Positions 45,179-54,082 of a stretch of 64,000 nucleotides of DNA are shown in pieces (the first letter of the stretch is position 1; each line of letters starts with the position of its first letter). The notes beneath the pieces were generated by a model that did not search any database, had not been told where the DNA came from, and worked only from the letters and a program-made list of their open reading frames with translations. This DNA comes from Niabella sp. Lineage in GTDB: Bacteria; Bacteroidota; Bacteroidia; Chitinophagales; Chitinophagaceae. The stretch covers positions 124,001 to 188,000 of the forward strand of contig JAGIAT010000009.1 in NCBI GenBank assembly GCA_017744715.1. Direction: 5' to 3'. A program made the translations under genes and the position numbers.

Positions 45179-45210
45179 CGGATATAAAGTCTTTATTGCT
45201 TATAAAAAGA

Positions 45211-45248
45211 AAGGCAGCCAGCATGTGCTAACTGCCTTCGGTTTTTTT
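45211..45248. terminator. Bidirectional terminator after array B and the adhesin unit
   Basis: AAGGCAG (45211-45217) and CTGCCTT (45232-45238) with a 14-nt loop. Plus strand is followed by CGGTTTTTTTT; minus strand by TCTTTTTATAAG. It probably ends the minus-strand adhesin operon, whose last stop is at 45256. Confidence 0.8.
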
Positions 45249-45255
45249 TGCGTAT

Positions 45256-46284
45256 TTATTCTTGAGTCACATTTACAATTTTGCTATAGCTTACTGCTCC
45301 ATCCCGGTTTACCTGCCCGATCCTTACAAACAATTCCGGATTCTTCCCTGGTGCAAGCTCAACGGCTTCCCGGCCCGATTTCCGGCAGGAAGCAGCCATC
45401 AACCCCAAACCTGCCGTTAACAGGAAACAAGAAACAAGGGTTTTCGTGCGTTTCCGCACACCCAGACCCATACCCAGTACCAGCAGTACCGCCACCAGGC
45501 CCGCAAGCGGACCGGCAACACCCAGTAATGCGGTTACCTCGTGCAGGGCTTTTTCATAATGATAGGACGTATTATCAGCAGCGCTGCCCGCGAGCGTTTT
45601 ACTATTTACAGAATCGATGGCCACAAAATGGGTTCCATCTTTTGAAACCTCGATCAGGAACCGGTCGTTATTCACCTCTGTAAGTGCGGTCCAGTCGATC
45701 GACAGTTTGCCGGAAGTAAAAACTGCACTTAAAGCGCCAAAAGAAACCGGTAATGCGGCATCAGTATACCCATAGGAAGACACATTGTTGCTGCCTTCAG
45801 ACACATCCACATCCGTACCGGGAGTAGGCACGATATTTACATTAAACCCGTCGCCATTGTTATTATTGGCATCGGTGGGCGTTGATGCGGCAGTAACCGT
45901 AGCTTTAATTGTAACCGGGCCACCAATGGTGGTGAACGGATCCGGCATACCGGGAATATTTTTGTTCTGGGTGCCAAAAATAGTTTCTGTAGCGGGGTCA
46001 TAGGTCCAGTCAAAATACGCCGCACCGGCACCGGTAATATCCAGTTTCCCGTTAAACAACGGATTTACTTTATTTAAACTTACTGTAATACGGGTGGGTT
46101 CTGTAGGATCCTTTACCAGCGGCGTGGTATTGGCATTTTGAAAGGTAAACTGCAGGGTCACTGTTCCACCCACAGCAGCAGGGGAAGGACTTACGGAAGG
46201 ACTCGACACCTGCGGATCCGATTGACCCATCGCCCGGCCCAGCACAGCCATTACAAAGAATAAGCAGACAACACTTTTTTTCAT
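45256..46284 (-). CDS. Secreted surface protein with a C-terminal membrane anchor
   Basis: A 342-residue protein. N-terminal signal (VVCLFFVMAVLGRAMGQ), then a beta-rich region (about 30-200) resembling the fibronectin/adhesin-like segment of the upstream gene, then LPVSFGALSAVFTSGKLSIDWTALTEVNNDRFLIEVSKDGTHF, a segment common in T9SS-exported Bacteroidota proteins. Two hydrophobic stretches near the C-terminus (VAGPLAGLVAVLLVLGMGLGV and LVSCFLLTAGLGLMAASC) suggest membrane anchoring. It starts 38 bp after the adhesin gene and is co-transcribed with it. Function unknown; a partner in adhesion is inference. Confidence 0.75.
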   Translation of the reverse strand: MKKSVVCLFFVMAVLGRAMGQSDPQVSSPSVSPSPAAVGGTVTLQFTFQNANTTPLVKDPTEPTRITVSLNKVNPLFNGKLDITGAGAAYFDWTYDPATETIFGTQNKNIPGMPDPFTTIGGPVTIKATVTAASTPTDANNNNGDGFNVNIVPTPGTDVDVSEGSNNVSSYGYTDAALPVSFGALSAVFTSGKLSIDWTALTEVNNDRFLIEVSKDGTHFVAIDSVNSKTLAGSAADNTSYHYEKALHEVTALLGVAGPLAGLVAVLLVLGMGLGVRKRTKTLVSCFLLTAGLGLMAASCRKSGREAVELAPGKNPELFVRIGQVNRDGAVSYSKIVNVTQE

Positions 46285-46322
46285 GATTTTTATTTTTTAG
46301 TTGGATGATAGGAATGTGCCGG

Positions 46323-49070
46323 TTAAAATCCGTATTTGATCACATCGTTATCTTTATTGTTTTTGAAGTTGATTTCGCCGCCGGATCCGTCAAATATAGA
46401 AACCACCATGGCATCTTTGCCGCCGGTCTTTTTAGCATCAAACACCACGGTAAATCCAAACGCGGAAGTACCTCCAGCATCAATGATTTTTTTACCCGTG
46501 GTGCCACTCAGTTGAAACACATAGTTACTGCCTTGTACGCCCATATAGGACCAGTCTTTGTTTTGTACCGGCAGTCCGGCAATGGAAGACAGGGCGGGAT
46601 CAAAAGCACTCATAGTGTAATGCGTAGCCGTTGGAATGTATACATAGATGGCTTTATCTGCCAGTGTAGCCGCATTCAATACTTCCCGTACAACCACCCG
46701 CACGCTCAGGTTTTTTGCACCGGTAACCTGGGTAGGCACTACCATAATGTTGGGGCTAAGATCAGGAACCGCCAGGTAAGTAATGGTGATCGTTGAAGGA
46801 TTGGACACCAGCCCGCTGTTGTCTTTAATCGTATAAGAGACTGGCGTGGGATTGCCGGTAAAGCCCGGTTGCGGTGTAAAGGTTACGATACCTTTATTAT
46901 CTTCCGTCCAGGTGCCTTCGTTGGGCACCACTACCTTATCAATATCACCGTCGCCATCCGTATCCGTTCCGGTGGCACCTGCCGGTGGCACCAGGTTTAC
47001 CGAACTGTTATTGATATTATTATTTGGATCTGTGTCATTGGTAAACACGGTTACCACTGCAGGGGTACCCGGAGTTACACCGCTTTTCGTATCATTTACT
47101 GTTACCGGCGGCTGACCCAATCCAAAATTCTGACCGGTTATATTGGCATTGGTTACCGTTACGGGAATGATGCCATCCGTTTGGCTGGGACTTTCACTGC
47201 TGGATACATTCTGGTATCCTGTGCCCGGTACCACCACTATGGTATATGCTCCCGGAATAACTCCGTTAAAGATATAAGCCCCGCTGCCGTCGGTGGTTGC
47301 AGTACCGGATAGCATTCCTGCACTATTTTTTAACTGAACCGTTATGCTTCCCATTGCGGTACCATCTGCACCATTCGTTGCACCATTTACATCGTTGAAT
47401 ACCTTACCGGCTATGGAATAACCTGCCAGGTAGCTAACCGTAATTGTTGAAGTATTTGATACCAGGCCGCTGTTGTCTTTAACCGTATACGAAATCGGCG
47501 TGGGGCTGCCCGTGAAGCCTGTTTGCGGTGTAAAGGTTACCACACCATTGTTATCTACCGTCCAGGTGCCCTGATTAGGTACTACTACTTTGTCGATATC
47601 ACCGTCACCATCCGTATCTGTTCCGATGGCACCGGCAGGTGGCACCAGGTTCACGGAGCCGTTGTTCATATTATTATTGGGGTCTGAATCATTGGTAAGT
47701 ACGGTTACCGTTGCAGGAGTGCCCGGTACCACACCGGTTTTGCTGTCGTTTACCGTTACCGGAGGCTGACCCAATCCAAAATTCTGACCGGTTATATTGG
47801 CATTGGTTACCATTATGGGAATGATGCCATCCGTCTGGCTCGGACTTTCACTGGTGGATACATTCCGGTAGCCGGTACCCGGTACCACCACTACCGTATA
47901 ATTTCCCGGGAAAACCGTGTTAAAGATATAAGCACCGCTGCCATCCGTGGTGGTGGTACCGGCTACTGCTCCGGTGCTATTTTTTAACTGTACCGTTACA
48001 TTGCTCATTGCGGTACCATCGGCACCATTCACAGCTCCGTTGATATCATTAAATACGCTGCCGGATACATTATAGACCACCGGTTTCAACGCTATGTTCA
48101 TAGTGAAGTTATCATCCCTGTTAATACCGTCCGGCTCCTGGGTGTTAATCAACGTAATGGTATTGCTTCGCACCTCGTTCCCAACAAGCTGTACTCCGTT
48201 ATTATCATTTACCACATTATTATCCGGGTATGCACCCGTGGGTACAGAGGCTGTATAATTACCAGGCAGCACCACCCCAACGCTATAAGCCGTGCCGGGA
48301 GTAAGGCCGGTAAACGTATAGTTCCCCGATCCATCAGTCGTCACTGTTTGCAACTGTGCTCCGCTGCTGTTATATAATTTCACTGTGGCCCCCGGAATGC
48401 CCGGCTCATTGGCATCCATCATTCCGTTGCCATTCAAATCACTCCATACCTTATTGCCCAGTTTGGCATATCGGTATATACCGGCATCAAAGACTCTTGT
48501 TTGCGTTCCCAATAGCAGGAATGTTGAGTAGGAATTTGAATTACCATCGGCATTCACACTGGACCTCCCCGCTACCGGGTCTGCGCTTCCCGTGCCGGTT
48601 AGCTGCGGACTGAAGCGGGCAAATCCCGCCGGCAGGTTATAGTGCACATAATACGTGCCTTCTACTAAACTCCTGGACCAGAACCCGGGTTTACTGCTAT
48701 TTTCGTTGGTGGTAAAAGCAGGGCTCGCATTGGTTAATCCAAGCGTTCCGATATTCCAGATACCACCGATAAAATTTGTGCCTCCGGCAAGCTGCCCTAC
48801 ACCGGTGGTAACACCCGGTTCGCCGGCCTCTTTAATACCGTTGGCATTGAGATCATGCCATAAGGTACCCTGCGCGTTAAACCAAAAAAAATACGCTGAT
48901 TTCTCCGGTTTAAAATTACTATGAGGAAGTGCTCTTGCCGGCATCATCCAACACATAAACACAAGTGCCAGCAGTACCTTGCCCGGAGTAAGGTTTGAAC
49001 CGCCGCTATGACTGTAATTGCAGCGTCCTGGTTTTTGCTTTCTTTCAATTTTCAACATACGTTTATCCAT
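46323..49070 (-). CDS. Large SdrD-like B-repeat/CshA-type adhesin
   Basis: A 915-residue exported protein. After a signal region (VLLALVFMCWMMPARALP) come SdrD-type B domains (WHDLNANGIKEAGEPGV, LGNKVWSDLNGNGMMDANEPGIPGA, with calcium-binding D-x-N-x-N-G loops). Then two tandem modules of about 218 residues combine an SdrD-like domain (FNDINGAVNGADGTAM / FNDVNGATNGADGTAM), a DTDGDGDIDK loop and a CshA-like repeat ending in SYTVKDNSGLVSN. The last 160 residues are a different domain. It lacks an LPXTG or obvious T9SS tail. It is likely a surface adhesin, co-transcribed with the next gene. Confidence 0.85.
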   Translation of the reverse strand: MDKRMLKIERKQKPGRCNYSHSGGSNLTPGKVLLALVFMCWMMPARALPHSNFKPEKSAYFFWFNAQGTLWHDLNANGIKEAGEPGVTTGVGQLAGGTNFIGGIWNIGTLGLTNASPAFTTNENSSKPGFWSRSLVEGTYYVHYNLPAGFARFSPQLTGTGSADPVAGRSSVNADGNSNSYSTFLLLGTQTRVFDAGIYRYAKLGNKVWSDLNGNGMMDANEPGIPGATVKLYNSSGAQLQTVTTDGSGNYTFTGLTPGTAYSVGVVLPGNYTASVPTGAYPDNNVVNDNNGVQLVGNEVRSNTITLINTQEPDGINRDDNFTMNIALKPVVYNVSGSVFNDINGAVNGADGTAMSNVTVQLKNSTGAVAGTTTTDGSGAYIFNTVFPGNYTVVVVPGTGYRNVSTSESPSQTDGIIPIMVTNANITGQNFGLGQPPVTVNDSKTGVVPGTPATVTVLTNDSDPNNNMNNGSVNLVPPAGAIGTDTDGDGDIDKVVVPNQGTWTVDNNGVVTFTPQTGFTGSPTPISYTVKDNSGLVSNTSTITVSYLAGYSIAGKVFNDVNGATNGADGTAMGSITVQLKNSAGMLSGTATTDGSGAYIFNGVIPGAYTIVVVPGTGYQNVSSSESPSQTDGIIPVTVTNANITGQNFGLGQPPVTVNDTKSGVTPGTPAVVTVFTNDTDPNNNINNSSVNLVPPAGATGTDTDGDGDIDKVVVPNEGTWTEDNKGIVTFTPQPGFTGNPTPVSYTIKDNSGLVSNPSTITITYLAVPDLSPNIMVVPTQVTGAKNLSVRVVVREVLNAATLADKAIYVYIPTATHYTMSAFDPALSSIAGLPVQNKDWSYMGVQGSNYVFQLSGTTGKKIIDAGGTSAFGFTVVFDAKKTGGKDAMVVSIFDGSGGEINFKNNKDNDVIKYGF

Positions 49071-49495
49071 AAAAATTATAGTTGTCCTGTTTAGGATTTA
49101 ATTTTTAACTCATTAAATATGTTGGTTTGAAGGGCTCGTGCTTTATCAATAAGGTATATCATAAATGATCTATACCTGAGGATGCTATTGCCAGGAGTGC
49201 TTAGCCGGTTGCAGCAGTCTTACTTTAGCAGCTACATAAATTGAATCATCGTAACATCACCGCCAACCGGTTCCTGCGTCTGGTCTTCTGTGCATGTATT
49301 TTCAGGCTGCAAAATTCTGCGACGCACCAGAACCTGCATGGTGAAAATGTCGGTTTTTTTATCAATCTCATAATTCCGGCGCACCTTCGAAATCTCTTAT
49401 AATGCATGGTCAGGCCGCGTGCTCGTGCAGCTCCCGAAACCTGCCCGTGGCGGGCAAGTTGTGGATAGCTATAAGCAGCAGGCTTTTTAGAATTA
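49071..49495. other. Intergenic region adhesin-DUF285, gene remnant possible
   Basis: No gene I would call. On the minus strand 49384-49232 is an open frame of 50 codons ending PVGGDVTMIQFM, with a stop at its 5' side and no clear start; a second frame upstream (HGQVSGAARARGL) could be the same gene after a frameshift. A hairpin CCTGCCCGTGGCGGGCAAG is at 49440-49458. Confidence 0.3.
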
Positions 49496-50293
49496 TCAGG
49501 GTACATACACGTCTCCGTTGATCGTCCATCCTTTACGGGTAAGCAGGTTGCGGCCCAAGGCATCGGAATATTTTAGATTCAATGCGCCCAACACCATCTG
49601 ATCCGGCGTACCTGCATTGAAGGCCCAATCGGTAAGCGTGGTTTCATAATGCCGCCGGCTCAGCCCCGCGTTATGCAGCATGTATTGTAGGCCGCCGGCT
49701 TTTGACGGGTGAACGCTACGCAGGTTCCATTTCCCCAGGGGCTGGTCAAACAGACCTGCCTCGAAAAACATAAAGCTCAGATCGGGCACCCGGCTCATGT
49801 CCCAATATTGAAACGAGCTGTTCCCTAAAAGGCTGCCGCAGTCAAAAAACATACCCTTTGCCGTAATCAGCGTTGAAAAATCAGGAATATCAGTGGCTGT
49901 TACATCCAGGTTGATACAACTGGAAAAATTCAGTACCCGCCACCGGTTGGCGCCCCATTGCTCCACCCCTGTCAGTTTCTGCTGGTCTCCTGCCTTCAGC
50001 AACGGGTAATTAAAATCAAACCCAAAATAAGCAGCTGAACGCCGCGCATGCATCCGTAGCCGGTATGTTCCGGGCTGCGGAAAAGTGATCACCACATTGC
50101 CACGGGCCATCACCGTTCCTGCAGAAGTGGGATCTGTTATACTTTCCCATTGTATGGTGTAGGATCCGGTACCAGGAACCGTAATCTGATTGGATGCCGT
50201 AAATCCGGGATTGTCTGTTTTCCAAACTGTAGTAAACGAAGCCCTTTCATCCTCCATAGTAATTTCCTTTGTCTTTTTACGTGTTCCTTGCAT
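49496..50293 (-). CDS. BspA-like DUF285 surface-type protein without signal peptide
   Basis: A 265-residue protein. It has the DUF285/BspA pattern: FTTVWKTDNPGFTASNQITVPGTGSYTIQWE at the N-terminus, then FSSCINLDVTATDIPDFSTLITAKGMFFDCGSLLG and YWDMSRVPDLSFMFFEAGLFDQPLGKWNLRSVHP, the repeats of a leucine-rich-like surface fold. Unlike most such proteins it has no export signal; the frame is closed by a stop just upstream. It sits beside two AraC-type regulators on the same strand. Whether it is exported is unclear. Confidence 0.8.
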   Translation of the reverse strand: MQGTRKKTKEITMEDERASFTTVWKTDNPGFTASNQITVPGTGSYTIQWESITDPTSAGTVMARGNVVITFPQPGTYRLRMHARRSAAYFGFDFNYPLLKAGDQQKLTGVEQWGANRWRVLNFSSCINLDVTATDIPDFSTLITAKGMFFDCGSLLGNSSFQYWDMSRVPDLSFMFFEAGLFDQPLGKWNLRSVHPSKAGGLQYMLHNAGLSRRHYETTLTDWAFNAGTPDQMVLGALNLKYSDALGRNLLTRKGWTINGDVYVP

Positions 50294-50403
50294 ATGTTTC
50301 CCTATGCGTACTATATATAATCCGGCAGCAACGCCACATCACCGAAAGGAGCCCTGTTATACGGTTTGCTATACCCTCGCGAACCATCCTTTTCCGTTAA
50401 CGT

Positions 50404-50787
50404 CTATGCATGATGCGACGCGGTTGCAGTTCTTACCTGTTTTTGATAATCCCCAGGTGTAATGCCGGTTACCTTTTTAAATACTTTTGTAAAATTCGAC
50501 GGATCAAAGGTCAGCTGGTACGCCACCTCCACGATCGGTCCCCGGTTGCGGTCAATTAATGATTTTGCCTTCTCAATGATTTTTAAATTGTAAAAATGAG
50601 TGGGAGAATACCCGGTTTCTTTACGAACGGTATCAGACAAATGCCGCGATGAAATGAAGAGCAGGGATGCAATTTCAGAAAGGGGTAGCATTTCCTCTGC
50701 ATCACCTTCAGAAACCGCTTCAATATGCTGCTCTAAAAACTGCAGGTACCGGTCGGTAATTTCTTTACTACGCATGCCTTTTATCAA
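50404..50787 (-). CDS. AraC-family DNA-binding protein, short
   Basis: A 127-residue protein that is almost all AraC/XylS DNA-binding domain: EMLPLSEIASLLFISSRHLSDTVRKETGYSPTHFYNLK, then IVEVAYQLTFDPSNFTKVFKKVTGITPGDYQKQV, the two helix-turn-helix motifs and the GxxPxxY/FR-like end. It lacks an effector domain. The ATG used is at 50787; a second is at 50775. It is followed by the DUF285 gene after 110 bp and preceded by the receiver-AraC gene, 73 bp away. Confidence 0.88.
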   Translation of the reverse strand: MIKGMRSKEITDRYLQFLEQHIEAVSEGDAEEMLPLSEIASLLFISSRHLSDTVRKETGYSPTHFYNLKIIEKAKSLIDRNRGPIVEVAYQLTFDPSNFTKVFKKVTGITPGDYQKQVRTATASHHA

Positions 50788-50860
50788 TAATCCTGTTTAA
50801 ATGATATCTTTATTTGCGCATCCCGTGTTCAGCTGCCAGCGATGCATTACTGTACCAACC

Positions 50861-51610
50861 TTATGCATAGGAAGAAGGCGCGATGCCAAACTGTCTTTTA
50901 AAATTTTTACTGAACTGTGCCGGTGAATTAAATCCCACCGCAATGGAGATGTCGCTCAGTTTATGCTTCCCCTCGGAAATGAGGCTGGCGGCCCTTCTCA
51001 AGCGGGCCGTATCAATCATTTTATAGGGTGTTTGCCTGCACAGCAGCTTTGCCTTCCGGTAAAACAACGGCCGGCTCATATGCATTTTCTCCGCCAACAG
51101 TTTTACACTGAGGGAAGGATTGGATATATGGCGTTCAATCAATTCCTCAACCCGCTCCTGGAACGTTTTCCGGGTATCGAACGGTTCCTCATGTTTGATT
51201 TTCAAAAACCGCTGCTGTTCAAAATAAGCTCTGAGACGGGCACGATTGGTAAGCAGGCTCGTTACCTGTGCATCTAAACAAAGCATTGAAACGGGTTTTT
51301 CCATATATACATCCGCTCCGTATTCCAATGCCATTACTTTATCCTGCAACTGTTTTGGGCTACCCAGCAGTATTAAAGGAATGCAGGAATGATCCGGATC
51401 CGACTTCAGCATTTTGCAAAATTCATACCCGTTCATTTCCTTTAAATGCCCATCGCTGATGATAAGCGCGATCTCCATGCCCTGCACCATCTGCAGCGCC
51501 GTAGCGCCATCTGTTATTGCAAGCACCGTGTATTTCTGTTCAAAAAAATCAGACAGATATTTTAAAACGGCCTCTTTGCTACTCACGATTAAAATGCACA
51601 TTTTTCGCAT
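50861..51610 (-). CDS. Receiver-AraC response regulator with degenerate acidic pocket
   Basis: A 249-residue protein. Receiver domain at 1-125, then AraC helix-turn-helix at about 150-249 (LSVKLLAEKMHMSRPLFYRKAKLLCRQTPYKMI, DISIAVGFNSPAQFSKNFKRQFG). The phospho-acceptor Asp53 (IISDGHLKEMNG) and Lys105 (MEKPVS) are present, but the acidic pair expected after beta-1 is replaced by Ser10-Ser11 (ILIVSSKEA). Metal-dependent phosphorylation is thus likely impaired, unless another residue substitutes. It looks like the output half of a hybrid two-component system without a sensor. No kinase gene is nearby. Confidence 0.88.
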   Translation of the reverse strand: MRKMCILIVSSKEAVLKYLSDFFEQKYTVLAITDGATALQMVQGMEIALIISDGHLKEMNGYEFCKMLKSDPDHSCIPLILLGSPKQLQDKVMALEYGADVYMEKPVSMLCLDAQVTSLLTNRARLRAYFEQQRFLKIKHEEPFDTRKTFQERVEELIERHISNPSLSVKLLAEKMHMSRPLFYRKAKLLCRQTPYKMIDTARLRRAASLISEGKHKLSDISIAVGFNSPAQFSKNFKRQFGIAPSSYA

Positions 51611-52246
51611 AGTTTCTGATTCATTTTTTTTATTTCAATGCACTTGTTCCTTTCTAAAAACTGCAGCCACCGTTTACGCCACCAACTTTTATCATCACCG
51701 GTTTGCCCGGGGCATAACGCCCCCCTTTAGCAACGAACTGCCTTTCAGCCAATCGGTACATGCGTACCGGCGACTGCTCCTATAGCTGTTTATCTATTTG
51801 TTGATCCTGAAGGCCGGTGCACGGGTACAACACGTATCACCACACCCTCAAACGGTAGTCGTTACCGGTATTAGCATTGCTCATCCATAGACTACATTTA
51901 TCTCCCGTTTAAACATCACATAACATATACAAATACGCCCGGGGAACAGCAAAGTACTATCGAAAAAAAAAATTAATAAAAGGACACTTCCTATATCACT
52001 TCATATTTCTTATGCAAATCCCCGCCCGCTTCCATATATACGCAGAGGTGACCGGAATGTACTATCCTTTTGATTTTTTTTTTAGAGATTTCAGCAAAAA
52101 GGAACGGGCAGCACATGAGAAGCCTGGTTTGGGCGTACCACAGCACACACGGACCATTCGATACAATAGCCGGGGGATCAGACAACAGCGGCGCCGGTGA
52201 AGGCAGATACATTCATCCGCCTAAGCGGAAAACGACCAGGGACTTA
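51611..52246. other. Intergenic region, no gene recognised
   Basis: About 636 bp between the receiver-AraC gene and susD of PUL2. Both strands have only short frames without motifs. A GC-rich hairpin GGGGC/GCCCC near 51707 has no T-tract. Confidence 0.6.
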
Positions 52247-54067
52247 TTAATAGATCCATCCCGGCGTTTTGGTAATCGCCGGGTTCATCTGGGCAACGAT
52301 CAGGGGCACAGGCCAGGTATACAGCTGATCGCCGGTCCAGACATAAGGTATTAAAACACTGCCCCACACCACCCGAACGCCGTTTTGCGATGCAAACTTT
52401 GCCGTTTTCAATGTGCGCCAGCGCAACTGATTGAAGTAGTCAATGCCTTCATTTGGAAACTCTACCCGGAATTCATTCCGGATCCGGTTGCGGAGCGCTT
52501 CCTGGCTGGCGATGAAGGTAGGCAGGGCGGCATTTGTTAACTGTAGGGGTGCTACACCGGCGCGGCTGCGCACCTGATTCACCAGGTCGATCGCCTCCTG
52601 TGAAACGCCGTCTTTTTCATTCAATGCTTCGGCCCAGAGAAGCGCTATTTCGGCATAGCGCATAATAGGAAAATCGATGGGCGACTGGTCGATACCAACA
52701 GCCTCACTGCCTTCCGGCACAAATTTCCTGTACCCGTAAAAACAATAAGAAACCGTGTAAATACCCGGCTGCAGATCCAGAACAGGCGGCTGCTCATCTC
52801 TATACGGCCAGCGAAAGGTAACGGTCAGGTCCGCCGGCTGGCCAACCGGTCGCCCCACGTAAGTGGCATAAGGCGTTATGATGGTTTGGTTGAGCCGCGG
52901 ATCCCGGTTAGCATAGGCCCGGAGGATGCGGGCTTCATTCCCATCCGGAAGGTATTGAGATACCGCTGCTCCCCTGGCTGCAGCTGCCTGCAATTCTGCA
53001 GCAGTGGCATGATCCCTTAAGAAAAACACCTCCCTTGCGGAGGGCTGCATTTGGTTATAGCCGGGAATGAACTGGTTCCAGTTAAACGCACTTCCGTCCA
53101 GGTTTTCATAGCGATCCACCAGCTCGGGCGTTGCGCTGTAAAAACTCAGCCCCTGGCCCCGGGTAGTTGCGGATCCGCAATAAAAGGGAATATCGCCACC
53201 ATAGCCGGGCTGGCCAATGTTTTGCATGGAAAAGATCATTTCCCGGCATTGTTCATTTGCCTGTTTAAAAAGCATTTGATAGCTGTTGGCTCCCGCTCCG
53301 GTAAAAATACTGTATCCAGCTGCCTTCACGTGTTCAAAATCGGCAATGGCCAGGTCCCATTTTTTTTGATACATATATACTTTGCCCCGCAGGGCATATG
53401 CCGCTCCCCTGGTCACATGCCCATAGCCGGCATCCCCCGCCGGGTAAAACAGCGGTAATTGCGGTTCACTGATAGCGGCTGAAAGATCCTGGATGATCAC
53501 GTCCCATACACTGTCTGCTGAAGCCCGGGGTTTGGTAAACCGGTCAAAAACTGCAGGTTCCAGGTATACCGGCACTCCCTGAAATACCTGGTTGAGCCGG
53601 AAATAAAAATAGGCCCGGAGGAATTTACATTCGGCCAGGTAGCGGGCCTTTTTCCGGGGATCCGACGGAGATTTTACCGGCATATATGCGATGGCATCAT
53701 TGGCCCGGCTAACGCCCTCATACAGCTGTTCCCAGGTTTCAGCAAACAGGTTGGCATCAGCGGTAGTGGCGCCATAATTGAGATCAACAGCACTGCCCAG
53801 GCTCTGGGTATTCAATCCATACACATCTGTGGCATACAGCCCCGAGCCCGTAAGGCTGTTGTAACGCAACCCATTTCCTCCCACCACATTACTTTGCCGT
53901 AATGCCGCATACACACCGTTTATGCCCTGGTCCGTGAGGGCATCCGTTGTCCAGGCCGTAGCTGCAGACGCCGGACCGGCCGGAGCAGTGTCCAGCAGGT
54001 CTCTCTTGCATCCCAGGCCGAATACAATCCAGCAGAGTGCTATAATATTTGTAATGTGCCTCCTCAT
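52247..54067 (-). CDS. SusD/RagB-family lipoprotein (PUL2)
   Basis: A 606-residue SusD-like outer-membrane lipoprotein (lipobox GLGC, Cys20). The RagB/SusD pattern is seen in KRDLLDTAPAGPASAATAWTTD, QLYEGVSRANDAIAYMPV, KKARYLAECKFLRAYFYFRLNQVFQGVPVYLEPAVFD, RGAAYALRGKVYMYQKKWDLAIADF, and near the end FPIMRYAEIALLWAEALNEKDG with VNQVRSRAGVAPLQ. It starts 15 bp after the susC stop codon. The ligand is unknown, as no enzyme gene is next to it. Confidence 0.96.
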   Translation of the reverse strand: MRRHITNIIALCWIVFGLGCKRDLLDTAPAGPASAATAWTTDALTDQGINGVYAALRQSNVVGGNGLRYNSLTGSGLYATDVYGLNTQSLGSAVDLNYGATTADANLFAETWEQLYEGVSRANDAIAYMPVKSPSDPRKKARYLAECKFLRAYFYFRLNQVFQGVPVYLEPAVFDRFTKPRASADSVWDVIIQDLSAAISEPQLPLFYPAGDAGYGHVTRGAAYALRGKVYMYQKKWDLAIADFEHVKAAGYSIFTGAGANSYQMLFKQANEQCREMIFSMQNIGQPGYGGDIPFYCGSATTRGQGLSFYSATPELVDRYENLDGSAFNWNQFIPGYNQMQPSAREVFFLRDHATAAELQAAAARGAAVSQYLPDGNEARILRAYANRDPRLNQTIITPYATYVGRPVGQPADLTVTFRWPYRDEQPPVLDLQPGIYTVSYCFYGYRKFVPEGSEAVGIDQSPIDFPIMRYAEIALLWAEALNEKDGVSQEAIDLVNQVRSRAGVAPLQLTNAALPTFIASQEALRNRIRNEFRVEFPNEGIDYFNQLRWRTLKTAKFASQNGVRVVWGSVLIPYVWTGDQLYTWPVPLIVAQMNPAITKTPGWIY

Positions 54068-54082
54068 TATTTTTATTATGGC

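Noticed and set aside
44179..45231. Several open frames with Cys-x-x-Cys words (CDRCGKN) across array B on both strands
   Set aside because: They are created by the 110/111-bp repeat; each unit shifts the frame, and no start, promoter or family supports them.
49232..49384. 50-codon minus-strand frame ending PVGGDVTMIQFM
   Set aside because: No clear start and a stop just upstream; composition is protein-like, so it may be a remnant, but I cannot support a gene.
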